From positions 62,001-126,000 of the forward strand of contig NZ_LYPA01000030.1 of assembly GCF_001675045.1 (NCBI RefSeq): a stretch of 64,000 bases of DNA, written 5' to 3'. A program made the translations under genes and the position numbers. Shown one piece after another: positions 49,732 through 58,473 of this stretch. Source of the DNA: Paenibacillus oryzae (GTDB lineage Bacteria > Bacillota > Bacilli > Paenibacillales > Paenibacillaceae). Positions within the stretch are counted from its first letter, which is position 1; each line of letters opens with the position of its first letter. Below the pieces are notes generated by a model. It worked only from the letters and a program-made list of their open reading frames with translations, had not been told where the DNA came from and ran no database searches.

Positions 49732-52461
49732 TTAATACACATCAAGCTGATCCTGAAGCTTAAATCCATTGTAGCCCGGCCAGCCATCAACCTTTTCCGT
49801 TTCAAGCGTACCAAAATCATAGATTTGCCATTCTCTGTTGACCGGCTTAAGATAGGCTTCCAGATGGGCGGCATGGCCGATAGCATGAAACAAATTAAGC
49901 GAAAACGTAACCGAAATATTTCCCCTCCCATCAAACTGCGGATTGATTGGTTTCCAGGCAAAGGCGCGCGAAGGCTCTCCCCCTTCTTTTTGCGCTGCAA
50001 AATCTTTTCGCAAATATTGAAATCCGGGATTGCTCCAAGCTTTATCGCCAAAAAACTCCCGCAAGAGTTCTTCATGCAGCCTTCCTTCCGGCAAAGCGAT
50101 GTCTTCCAGTCCCAGCCCCTGCTCCATAATTGAGGATAGCTTGCCGGAAATTTCAGCTAACGCAGCATATTCTGCCGATCGGTCACGCATCGCTGTCAGC
50201 TTTAATGCCCGGTTGTCGGGATCAAGCTTCCACTCCAGCTCATACCGTGCCGTTCCCAAAACAGCCTCCGTCAATAAATTCCCTTGACTGGTAATGGCCG
50301 GGCTGGCGCCAATGATCGAAATGCGTTCGGCTGCAGCTATCTGGCCGGGCAAAGCGAATTGAAATTCCAGCGGCCATGCTTCTCCGCTTTTGGTTGCGGC
50401 GTAAGCGACGATAGGGCGGACGCCGCTTCTGAAGCCTCTGTTAAAACGGTTCTGGTCGGTATCCAGTACAAACAGGTCATGCTCTCCCATTGTAAATGCC
50501 CCCATAGAGGCCGTCTCCGACTCCAAGACGAGGGACAGCTCTCGAAGCTCGGGCTGCAGCACACGGCGTTTCCCGTCTTGACCAATATATACCGTTTCAT
50601 AGGTACCGTAATAGCTGCGCTCCCCCCCGTCCAGCATGTACTGCTCCCCGTCCTTGGCCAAAAGCTCAATGTATCCGTATTTCCCTTTCCCCCCGGCCCG
50701 TTTCTCGCCCAGGCTTGATATAGTCGTCACGTGCCCGCCTATTCCCTTCCACCACTCTCCGTTCGACAGCTCCTCCGAAAATGCCGCCGGAAGGATAGGT
50801 AAATCGTCTTTTACATCAAATGGCTCGAGGGTTGTTGGTCTGAATTGTAATGCTCCGTCATCATCCCATGAGGCTAGCCAGTCTCCGGCAAAAGCGCTGA
50901 TGTATTGGTTCCTCATATCGGAAACCCATTCCAGCTCCCTCGTCTCTTCATTCCAGCGGAACAAAAAAGTAGCCTCCCCGCTATAAGGCTGGAAGTAAAC
51001 CTCGCCTTCGTTTTCCCATGTCCTCCCTTCCGTCCCGGCATCCCAAATCTTTTTGGTACTCCTGTCCAGCAGCACAAACCCCGATAAACCAACGGCTACC
51101 CCTTCATGCCGTCTGATCAACTGCGGTTCTTTCAAATCGTTCCCATTCAAAACCGTCGCCAAAGCTGTTGTTTGTCCGGTTTTCACATGATGGATCTTGT
51201 AGACAACTTTGCTTTTCTTCCATCCGTTCTCACCCTGCAGTGCCGGGACATGATGCTCCACCAGCAGCTCGTCATCGCCAATCCACCCAAACACGTTCAT
51301 TCGCTCCCGTGAGCCGGGGCGAACTGTCAGCTTGCGTATTTCCCTTCCGTTTCGGTCATACAAGGCAATGCCTTGAGCTGATACGGTCTGGCCGTTTTCC
51401 AACACGCTTCCCATAGGTTCATTACCACTGGCATATTCCAGAAAAAAAGCCGTTCCGCTCCCGTTCCATACCACGCTTCCATCCCCTGCGATATCGCTAT
51501 CCTCCAGGCTGATTTGGGCGAGAATGTCGGTTTTCTCCAAATCAACGATCTGAAAATGCCGGCTTGGCTCAATCTGTGAGCCGTTGACAACCTGGTACAC
51601 CATCCGGCTCAAATCCGGTGAAGGGTAAGACAAGCTTCGTAGCGGCTTGCTGCCGGTATCGCCATATGCCGGGAACGTTTGCGAGAAGGAAGTAACGCGG
51701 TCGCTAAATTTGTCAAAAAGCCACATTTTTCCCATAAACGATGATAAAAGCAATTTGTCGCCGCTGTCGCTTTGCCAGTCTGCAAGCAAAAAATCATCAA
51801 CATAGACGTTCGGCTCCTGATACCGTATCCAGAATCCTGGCGCAACAGTTTCTACCTTATCCGATTTCACATCCAAACGGACCAAATCGTATTGAAGAAT
51901 GTCACCTGTCCTTGTTTGCCTTACAAACAGGATGTGACGGTCGTCGATGGCGCGAAACAAGTTATTCCAGCTATATTCATGTCCATATCTCTCGTAAAGA
52001 GGGATGCTTCTCCATTCCTTTTCGCCTGGATTCACTACCAGCGCTTCGTAACGAATCGTTTCCATTTCCCCTTCGCCTTTGCTTCCGTCCTCATAGGAGA
52101 TCAATTGGACAAAAGAGTCCCCCGTCCGCTCCAATGCCAGCAGATTAACATAAGAGTCTGCTGGAAACGAAAGCTTGAAGCCTCCTCCGTCGACGTCCGC
52201 GGCTGTTATTGACTCCGCAATCGTCTTTGGTTTTACATCCACTGGCGTGAAGGAAGGCGGAATAACCTCGGCCTGTTGTAGTTCCTGTGCTGGATTACGG
52301 TGCTGCTCACGGCTCGTGTTTTCTATGCTTTCTAGCGTTGGGGTACGCTTCTCGTCGCCCGCGTCGATGCTTTGATCAGTTCCCGTCCTTAATACAGGAA
52401 CAATCAATAATGCCAACAAAAAAACGGAAGCCAAAGCCGTCATCCAAAATGGTTTATTCAT
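49732..52461 (-). CDS. Large membrane-anchored extracellular protein of unknown function
   Basis: 909 residues. N-terminal membrane anchor (FWMTALASVFLLALLIVPVL near 5-24), a polar linker (30-85) and a long extracytoplasmic part with scattered blades of the kind ILFVRQTRTGDILQYDLVRLD, TGKxWLFDKFSD, EYASGNEPMG... and LFVLDTD, suggestive of beta-propeller repeats (about 90-650), then an alpha/beta C-terminal domain with LHEELLREFFGDKAW and EAYLKPVNREWQIYDFGTLE. No catalytic motif recognised. ATG at 52461. Single gene with a strong terminator. Confidence 0.7.
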   Translation of the reverse strand: MNKPFWMTALASVFLLALLIVPVLRTGTDQSIDAGDEKRTPTLESIENTSREQHRNPAQELQQAEVIPPSFTPVDVKPKTIAESITAADVDGGGFKLSFPADSYVNLLALERTGDSFVQLISYEDGSKGEGEMETIRYEALVVNPGEKEWRSIPLYERYGHEYSWNNLFRAIDDRHILFVRQTRTGDILQYDLVRLDVKSDKVETVAPGFWIRYQEPNVYVDDFLLADWQSDSGDKLLLSSFMGKMWLFDKFSDRVTSFSQTFPAYGDTGSKPLRSLSYPSPDLSRMVYQVVNGSQIEPSRHFQIVDLEKTDILAQISLEDSDIAGDGSVVWNGSGTAFFLEYASGNEPMGSVLENGQTVSAQGIALYDRNGREIRKLTVRPGSRERMNVFGWIGDDELLVEHHVPALQGENGWKKSKVVYKIHHVKTGQTTALATVLNGNDLKEPQLIRRHEGVAVGLSGFVLLDRSTKKIWDAGTEGRTWENEGEVYFQPYSGEATFLFRWNEETRELEWVSDMRNQYISAFAGDWLASWDDDGALQFRPTTLEPFDVKDDLPILPAAFSEELSNGEWWKGIGGHVTTISSLGEKRAGGKGKYGYIELLAKDGEQYMLDGGERSYYGTYETVYIGQDGKRRVLQPELRELSLVLESETASMGAFTMGEHDLFVLDTDQNRFNRGFRSGVRPIVAYAATKSGEAWPLEFQFALPGQIAAAERISIIGASPAITSQGNLLTEAVLGTARYELEWKLDPDNRALKLTAMRDRSAEYAALAEISGKLSSIMEQGLGLEDIALPEGRLHEELLREFFGDKAWSNPGFQYLRKDFAAQKEGGEPSRAFAWKPINPQFDGRGNISVTFSLNLFHAIGHAAHLEAYLKPVNREWQIYDFGTLETEKVDGWPGYNGFKLQDQLDVY

Positions 52462-52621
52462 ATTCCATACTCCTATCCGTTGAAATAAAATCTCTCAGCG
52501 GGTAGATCATGTTGTCTTTTATAAGACGAGGTAAAGGGAAGATTTGTTACCTTTTGCTTTTGAGCTATTATATAATAAGGACAGATAATAGAGATCGCGA
52601 GAACGGTGAAGGAGAATCGGA

Positions 52622-53857
52622 ATGAACGTTGTTGAAATAAAAATGGCGTTGATCGACGAGGATAAGGATCAGCCCAGATACCAGTTTAACGAAGAGGCGC
52701 TTCAGGAGCTGATGAACAGCATTGAGGAGCTTGGCCTGCTTTCCCCGATCAAGGTTCGGCCCGAAGCGGGAGGACGTTACAAAATCATTTATGGCAACCG
52801 CCGTTACAAGGCCTGCCAAATGCTCGGCCGCGAGGCCATTCCATGTATCATCTCCAGCGCAACGGACGAAATGGAAATTTATCTGGAGCAAATCGCTGAA
52901 AACCTGACGCGTGAGGGCTTTTCGCCGATTGAGGAGGCCGAGGCCTTCCACAAGCTGCTTAATGACGAGCGCTTCCGCAGCTCGACCAAGTTTTTGTCAG
53001 CCAAGCTGGGTAAACCCGAGAGCTACATAAAAAACAAGCTGGAGCTGCTCAAATTCAGCAATGCCGTTAAAAAACTGATCGTGAGCGGCACAGAAATCCG
53101 CAAGGACCAGCTGACGGAGGATCAATTGATTCCATTAAAGGATTTGCCGATGGAGCATCGCGACCCGCTTGCGCTTATTGCGGCCCGGGACGAGCTGGCC
53201 GTCAGCGATGTCAAAAAAATTGCCAAGCTGTTTAAGGACAAAACGATTTCCGACAATACGAAGGAAAAGCTGCTGCTCAAAAATGGCGATGGCTTGATCG
53301 AAACCTGGTCGGTTTATGAGCAAAATCGCAAGGAACGCGCCAAAGCCCAGAAGGAGCAGGAAGAAGCTGCCGCAAGGAAAGCCGAGCTTGCCGCCGAGGC
53401 CCGCGCCTCCAGCGACATCAGCTCCGCCGCTTCAAGCAACGCGAGAGGCAATAGCGGCGGTGTAGCTGTCCCTGGCGGTGGTATGGCTGTCTCTGACAGC
53501 GGCAGCCATGGCGCTGGCGGTGCTGGTGCAAGCAATGCCAGCGGCGCAGCAAGCGGCATTGCAGTTGGCAGCGGCTCTCTAAACAGCGATGTCAGCAGCC
53601 CTGCGATTGGGAGCGCGACTAATAATACTAGCGGCGGTGCGGCTCAACAAACCCGCAGCAGCGTATCAGCTTTGATGAGACAGCTGCAGGAAATGCTGCC
53701 GCGCCAGAATGAACTGAGCAGCACCATATACCGTCTGGCAGCATCCTTGCAGGAGGAAGCGGAAGCCTTGTCGGCAGAAGAAATCGACCATACAATAGGG
53801 ATGTTGCAACAGCAACTGGCTCAATGGCAGGAGCTCCGTGGAAAGCTGTCGAATTAA
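52622..53857 (+). CDS. Orphan ParB-like protein with Gly/Ser/Ala linker
   Basis: 411 residues. ParB N-terminal domain: DQPRYQFNEEALQELMNSIEELGLLSPIKVRP near 15-46, Box II GNRRYKAC near 57, Box III ENLTREGFSPIEEAEAF near 91-107, which in Spo0J binds CTP; then HTH-like KFLSAKLGKPESYIKNKLELL near 121-141. Residues about 250-340 are a Gly/Ser/Ala/Asn-rich linker, and the last 60 residues a coiled coil (VSALMRQLQEML). No ParA or SMC gene is nearby, so it is not the chromosome segregation pair. ATG with GAAGGAGAA. Confidence 0.82.
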   Translation: MNVVEIKMALIDEDKDQPRYQFNEEALQELMNSIEELGLLSPIKVRPEAGGRYKIIYGNRRYKACQMLGREAIPCIISSATDEMEIYLEQIAENLTREGFSPIEEAEAFHKLLNDERFRSSTKFLSAKLGKPESYIKNKLELLKFSNAVKKLIVSGTEIRKDQLTEDQLIPLKDLPMEHRDPLALIAARDELAVSDVKKIAKLFKDKTISDNTKEKLLLKNGDGLIETWSVYEQNRKERAKAQKEQEEAAARKAELAAEARASSDISSAASSNARGNSGGVAVPGGGMAVSDSGSHGAGGAGASNASGAASGIAVGSGSLNSDVSSPAIGSATNNTSGGAAQQTRSSVSALMRQLQEMLPRQNELSSTIYRLAASLQEEAEALSAEEIDHTIGMLQQQLAQWQELRGKLSN

Positions 53858-53879
53858 AGTAATCCATTTAAACATAGCT

Positions 53880-53926
53880 AAACCCCGAAACTGTTATTTT
53901 CATAGCATTTTCGGGGTTTATTTTTA
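53880..53926 (+). terminator. Terminator of the ParB-like gene
   Basis: AACCCCGAAA and TTTCGGGGTT around CTGTTATTTTCATAGCATT, followed by TATTTTTAAG. T tract on plus. Confidence 0.8.
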
Positions 53927-53947
53927 AGAGCTTCCAAAACATCAATG

Positions 53948-55246
53948 TTACTTTGCCGGCTTTTGAGGCTTAGCCGTTTTTTGCTGCTTCAGGTATTCTG
54001 CGAATACATCCGCAAACGCCTCGGACGTATTAAGATTTTCCTCCAGCGTGTTATTTACGCCGCCAAACTCCATCAGCAAGCTGCCGGGGGAAACCGACTG
54101 ATTATATTCGCCATTGCCCTGATGCGAGCTTTTGAGCAATACGCCGCGCGACATGCCGGGATATTTTTTGTTTAATATCGCGTTTAGCGCATCCGCAAAC
54201 TTTTTATTCTCTTTATAGTTAGGGTTGGCCGTGCCGATTACAAACATAACTCTGGCATATGACTTTTTATTGATAGCTACCGTTGTTTTGCTTCGCGGCA
54301 CATCGGCATCCCGATGGATATCGAAAAAATAAGACAACGAGGCATACGTATTCACCGCATTTGAAACAACCTTGCCGGATTCAGCGTAAGACTGTGAATA
54401 GCTCAGCTTCTGCTCATTCAGGCGGGTAGCAATATCCGCGTTTTCCGCAATAGCGGGAATATCCTTTTTGGACAACACCTCCGCCATATGTTTGCCAATG
54501 AGCGTTATATTGATCTCGCGATCATCATAAGCTCCGCCGCTTGTGCTGCGCGCTACATTTTTCCATGATTCCCGATTATGAGTGTGATAAATATAAACAA
54601 GGCTTTCGCTATGCGGAACCTCGCCCGTTTTGACTACCCACTTGGCAACATAGGCCTTGCTGCCGTTTGCCAGCAGGATCCGGAACCATTCGCCTTCCGA
54701 TCCGTCGATCCGGAATTTGTCGCCGCCTTGAGCTTTGTGCACAACCTCATAGTCCATGCCGGGGCCGCTTCTGAGATTGGTAACGGCCACAATATGCACC
54801 ATCGTTGCAACGGGTTCTGTTCTTTCTTCACCATCCTCGCCTTCACCTGGGCCCGGCTGCTGTGAGCCTGGCTGTTCTGAATCCGGCTGGTCCGGCTGCT
54901 CTGGCTGCGCAGGGGCATCCGTCTCAACGACCCAGTTGGCGACATAAGCGTTGCTGCCGCTTGGAAGAGCTATTTTGAACCAGTCGCCCTCTATGCCTTG
55001 TATTTGAAATGTATCCCCGGCTTTGGCTTTGCCAACTATATCATGCTCCATACCCGGTCCTTTGCGCAAATTGGTGATTGCCACTATATGTACAACAGTT
55101 GCCTGCTTCAACATTTCTGACGATGACTCCGCAACAACAGCGGCGGCCGAGCCCGTAACCTTTATGGAAGCATAAGCTGATTCGCCCGCTCCGCTCCATA
55201 ACAAAATGGCGGCTGTCCCCCATATTCCAATCTTTCGCAGCTTCAA
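53948..55246 (-). CDS. spoIIP: SpoIIP-type peptidoglycan hydrolase with two SH3 domains
   Basis: 432 residues. Signal peptide (about 1-27), two bacterial SH3 domains (VHIVAITNLRKGPGMEHDIVGKAKAG near 52 and VHIVAVTNLRSGPGMDYEVVHKAQGG near 148) joined by a Pro/Gln/Glu linker, then the SpoIIP catalytic domain: VYIYHTHNRESW near 217 with the active His, FFDIHRDAD near 311, NPNYKENKKFAD near 347, and YNQSVSPGSLLMEFGGVNNTLEE near 387. SpoIIP is an amidase/endopeptidase for septal thinning during engulfment; classic ones carry one membrane helix instead of SH3 domains. TTG start at 55246. Confidence 0.88.
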   Translation of the reverse strand: MKLRKIGIWGTAAILLWSGAGESAYASIKVTGSAAAVVAESSSEMLKQATVVHIVAITNLRKGPGMEHDIVGKAKAGDTFQIQGIEGDWFKIALPSGSNAYVANWVVETDAPAQPEQPDQPDSEQPGSQQPGPGEGEDGEERTEPVATMVHIVAVTNLRSGPGMDYEVVHKAQGGDKFRIDGSEGEWFRILLANGSKAYVAKWVVKTGEVPHSESLVYIYHTHNRESWKNVARSTSGGAYDDREINITLIGKHMAEVLSKKDIPAIAENADIATRLNEQKLSYSQSYAESGKVVSNAVNTYASLSYFFDIHRDADVPRSKTTVAINKKSYARVMFVIGTANPNYKENKKFADALNAILNKKYPGMSRGVLLKSSHQGNGEYNQSVSPGSLLMEFGGVNNTLEENLNTSEAFADVFAEYLKQQKTAKPQKPAK

Positions 55247-55506
55247 CCCTTATTCCCCTCCGTTTACAAACGTATCTCTACGAATTTCGACGGAATACGC
55301 AAGAAATCCTGCTAATCTGGTAATTTTCTCAGCAGAAATTTCCAGATTTTTAAATCCGGCGTACATAACCATTTGCGGGGCTGGACACCATAAACTGGAA
55401 AACCAATGCTTAGAGTCAGCTGTGGCGACCGTTTTTCCAGCGTACAGAAAACCGAATAAAGAAGGCTATTAAATCCACATCCTATTTTGCCCACAAGGAG
55501 GCAGAC

Positions 55507-56223
55507 ATGGCGATTATTAAAGATTCCTTGCTCGTAATCGGGCGTATCTATACGATTTATCCGCTGCTGCTGATCGTTGCCCTTTATATGGGCAGACGAT
55601 CTGTAGGGCAGCTGCCGATCTTCGATTTTTTGATCTTTTTGTCATTGGGATCAGTTGTAGGAGCGGATATCGCGGACCCAAAGGTGGAGCACATCCATAC
55701 GGCGGTAGCTGTAGTGGCGCTTGGGGTTTTGCAGCGGCTGTTCGCAAATCTGGTCATAACCTTTCGCAAGTTTAATAAACTGGTCACCTTTGAGCCTGTA
55801 ATCGTCATTAACGCCGGACAATTTATTCAAGGGAATATGAGAAAGGTACAATACAGCATTGAGGATATTACAGCCATGTTGAGGGAGCAAGGCATTTTTG
55901 ACGCCTCTACGGTGGAATTGGCAATATTGGAGGGGGACGGCGGCCTTAGCGTGCTTCAGAAAAAAAGCAATCAGCCATTAACGCAGGAGCTGCTTCAAAA
56001 CAAGGATGCGCCAATCGGCCTTTCCTATCCCGTCATACGTGAAGGCATCGTGCTGGACAAAACACTCGCAGCGTTGGGGCATACCCATACCTGGCTTGAG
56101 GCTAAACTGAAAAGCAGCGGCTTAACGGCCACGGACGTTTTTTTCGCCTCAGTAGACGATAAAGGCGCATTAACTATTATGCCGCACAACGTGCAGCCTT
56201 CTCTGCCGCCGCTGGAGTATTAA
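55507..56223 (+). CDS. DUF421 domain membrane protein (YetF/YcaP-like)
   Basis: 238 residues. Three membrane segments in the first 90 residues (IGRIYTIYPLLLIVALYMGRRSVGQLPIFDFLIFLSLGSVVG) and the cytoplasmic DUF421 domain (VIVINAGQFIQGNMRKVQYSIEDITAMLREQGI near 98-130, then VELAILEGDGGLSVLQK). Function is not settled for the family. ATG with AAGGAGGC. A terminator follows at 56355. Confidence 0.85.
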   Translation: MAIIKDSLLVIGRIYTIYPLLLIVALYMGRRSVGQLPIFDFLIFLSLGSVVGADIADPKVEHIHTAVAVVALGVLQRLFANLVITFRKFNKLVTFEPVIVINAGQFIQGNMRKVQYSIEDITAMLREQGIFDASTVELAILEGDGGLSVLQKKSNQPLTQELLQNKDAPIGLSYPVIREGIVLDKTLAALGHTHTWLEAKLKSSGLTATDVFFASVDDKGALTIMPHNVQPSLPPLEY

Positions 56224-56354
56224 AAAGGTGGAAGTCTTTAAAGTGGAAGTCTCATCCATCATTTGTAATGGAACTGAAATATTTCTTTCATCCGTTCTTA
56301 ATGAAGGTGGCCTATAATAGAACTCGACCCCCTTTTTTAAAATATAAATTTTTT

Positions 56355-56388
56355 GCCCGCTGCCCGTTGCAGCGGGCACCTTTTTTTC
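56355..56388 (+). terminator. Terminator of the DUF421 gene
   Basis: GCCCGCTG and CAGCGGGC form an 8-base stem around CCCGTTG, then ACCTTTTTTT on plus. Confidence 0.8.
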
Positions 56389-56518
56389 AGGGAAAAGTGC
56401 AAACGGGACAATGCTCGTACGCCTTTAGACACCTAGACATGTGATCTCCGACATGTAATTTGTTTTACAGCGTATGCAATTGTTCGGCACGAAGCCCCTC
56501 AGCTCAGCACTTGCGGTA

Positions 56519-56700
56519 ACGGTCATTAATGTCCGTCAAATCACAAATTATCAAAAATCAGCAGGAATAACGGACATTTTCGTCCGCTAGCTGCTTGAAA
56601 ACAGTCCATTTTCAGCAAAAATGAGCTCTGACAGACAAAAATGTCCCTTAGATAGGTGATTTGCCTAAAAAAACGCTTCTGGCGGTCACGCATGTCCGTA
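56519..56700. repeat. Cluster of ATGTCCGT palindromes (locus 2)
   Basis: 56519-56536 ACGGTCATTAATGTCCGT, 56570-56586 ACGGACATTTTCGTCCG, 56631-56647 with ACAAAAATGTCC, and 56682-56700 GCGGTCACGCATGTCCGTA. The same order with the flanking CGCTTCT (56674-56680) occurs at 24554-24683. Confidence 0.8.
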
Positions 56701-56881
56701 AGAAAAGTTCCGCCAGTATTACCCTTGGCTTGGGCCTCTTACCACTTTATCTTCTTTAGCTCTTTGAGCATCTCTTTCTCACAGCATCATTTATTCGTGC
56801 TTGATCACCAATTGTCCCAGCATCTTTTATTCGCGCGGCAATTGTTCCAGCTCTTTTATTTTCTTGGAATCACCAATTATC

Positions 56882-57244
56882 TCAGCATCTTTTGTTTCTT
56901 TTGGTTCTCTCGTTTTTCATTATTCTTTTGTTTTTCTTGGTTCTCTTTTTACTTTTGGTTCTCTTGTTACTTTTTATTCTCTTGTTACTTTCGTTTCTCT
57001 TTTTACACTTGTTTCCCTGATTACTTTTTTTTCCCTTGCCTCCTTTACTCCCCTTGCCCCCGCACGCGCCATTGCCTCCGTTGTTGCCGCCGCGTCCATT
57101 TTCCAGCGTAACCTCTCCCTCATTGCCCGCTCCCGAATTTGCAATTGTTGTGGAGTTGGATTGAGGCGACAGCTCGAAAATATTTCCAAACACAATAGTG
57201 CCCTCGTTCCTCACAATGGTAACTCCGCTGCAATATCGGTTCAT
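56882..57244 (-). CDS. GerPA/GerPF-like spore protein with long basic tail
   Basis: 120 residues. The first 50 residues (IVRNEGTIVFGNIFELSPQSNSTTIANSGAGNEGE) match the GerPA/PF pattern of F-x2-G-D/N...-S-P-K/Q-S...-G-S-G-x-x-N-x-G. Residues about 55-70 are Gly-rich (GGNNGGNGACGGKG) and the rest a Lys/Arg/Asn/Ser/Thr low-complexity tail built from a short degenerate repeat (KSNKRTKSKKRTKKNKR type), as in basic coat proteins such as CotG. GerP proteins make the spore coat permeable to germinants. ATG at 57244 with GAGGGAG. No gerP operon around it. Confidence 0.65.
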   Translation of the reverse strand: MNRYCSGVTIVRNEGTIVFGNIFELSPQSNSTTIANSGAGNEGEVTLENGRGGNNGGNGACGGKGSKGGKGKKSNQGNKCKKRNESNKRIKSNKRTKSKKRTKKNKRIMKNERTKRNKRC

Positions 57245-57585
57245 GCCAAGCCGCTCCCTCAACCTGTTGGCTCAAGATACCGCCGCCTTTGCGGGCGTGC
57301 TAATCTTGAACAACACTCACTAACTCGTCTTGTCATTAGTTTATGAAGGTGCAGCCTCGGGGGTCTTGGCCAATGCAACGCTAGCAAAAGCCCTTTTTTG
57401 TTCCTCGGGAATTGCCCTGAAGCCAGGGTATGTCTGAAAACCCGCTCAAGGTGATCATGCACCGCCTTTTCGCCCCCCGCTCCGTCAGTTTTGCTTGACT
57501 TCCCCTCCGGTAAGCCTGCACAAAACATCCTTACATGGAACGGAAATTCGGCACTACCCTCGTCCTCGGAGTAATCAGCTACGCC
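57245..57585. other. Gene-free region between GerP-like and metallophosphoesterase genes
   Basis: No gene, repeat or good promoter seen. A minus-strand frame (57259-57528) is open for 89 codons, but its composition and weak start argue against it. Upstream control of the GerP-like gene is expected in here, but no SigK-type promoter is convincing. Confidence 0.55.
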
Positions 57586-58461
57586 CTATCGAGTCCCCGT
57601 TTCCGGGGCGCCGTTCGACAGCTCGATCAGCACAATCTCGGGGCGGTTAAACAACCGCTGCGGGAAAATACTGTTGCCAAGCCCGCGGTTGACGATCATG
57701 GCGGAGCCTCCCTGCAGGTGAATCCCCTCCGCAAGCTTGGGCCAGCTTCCCTGTCCCGGCGAATACATGCCGCCGACAAATGGAATCCTTATTTGTCCGC
57801 CATGGGCATGGCCCGCCAAGCTAAGCTCGAAGCCGCGTTCGGCATAAACGTCAAACAGCTCGGGCCGATGGCTGAGCAAAATCCGGTAATGGCCTTCGCC
57901 ATCGTCTTCTTGCAGCGCCTGATCCAGATGACTGTTTATTTTGGCCACATCCCCGTCCTCCACCCGGTTAAAAATAGGGTCGTCCACGCCGATCAAAGCG
58001 ATTTGCCCCTCCCCTGCGGGGACGTATTCCAGCGCGTTGCGCAGCACGTGAACGCCCTTGGCGATCATTTCCTTCTCCATCTCGGGGTATTCACGCACTG
58101 CATATTCATGATTGCCCACCGAGAAATAAAGCGGCGCAATGTCCAGAAGGCCATCCATCAGCATCATGCTGGCTTCCCTGTCAAAATGGGAGGAGTCCAC
58201 CAAATCGCCCGTCATCAGGATCAAATCCGGTTTCAGCTCCTTCACCTTGCGCAGCAAAGGACGCTGCTCCTTGCCAAACTCCTTGCTTTGAAGATCAGAT
58301 AAGTGCACGATTCGATATCCTTCAAGCCCCTGCGGCAGCTCGTGCGAAGCGAGCTTATGCGTTGTTACGACGATGTCGTTGTTTTCCTGATGAAGGAACA
58401 AAAACAATAATAGGATTGCTCCCGGCAAATAGATAAAAAACCACCGTTTCCTTTTACTCAC
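57586..58461 (-). CDS. Membrane-anchored metallophosphoesterase (YkuE/calcineurin-like)
   Basis: 291 residues. One N-terminal membrane segment (7-24), then the calcineurin-like motifs GDLVDSS near 88, GNHEYAVREY near 119, RILLSHRPELFD near 197 and LAGHAHGGQI near 217. The first motif reads HLSDLQSKEFG (near 53) where HLSDLH is usual; the His that normally contacts a metal is Gln here, which may alter activity. GTG start at 58461 with AAGGGG. Twelve bases beyond the DUF4173 gene end, so probably co-transcribed with it. Confidence 0.85.
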   Translation of the reverse strand: MSKRKRWFFIYLPGAILLLFLFLHQENNDIVVTTHKLASHELPQGLEGYRIVHLSDLQSKEFGKEQRPLLRKVKELKPDLILMTGDLVDSSHFDREASMMLMDGLLDIAPLYFSVGNHEYAVREYPEMEKEMIAKGVHVLRNALEYVPAGEGQIALIGVDDPIFNRVEDGDVAKINSHLDQALQEDDGEGHYRILLSHRPELFDVYAERGFELSLAGHAHGGQIRIPFVGGMYSPGQGSWPKLAEGIHLQGGSAMIVNRGLGNSIFPQRLFNRPEIVLIELSNGAPETGTR

Positions 58462-58473
58462 AGCATCATCCCC

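Larger units (their letters stand above)
56224..56881. other. Gene-free region: terminator, palindromes and degenerate repeat
   Basis: 56355-56388 is a terminator. 56519-56700 carries the ATGTCCGT palindromes (locus 2). Between about 56770 and 56895 two degenerate copies of AAAGATGCTG.GA.AATTGGTGAT, on the minus strand, follow the end of the gene at 56882, as if that gene once extended further. No full gene seen. Confidence 0.65.

Noticed and set aside
57259..57528. 89-codon minus-strand frame upstream of the GerP-like gene
   Set aside because: Pro/Arg/Leu/His composition of a shadow frame and only a weak ribosome site directly against the start codon.
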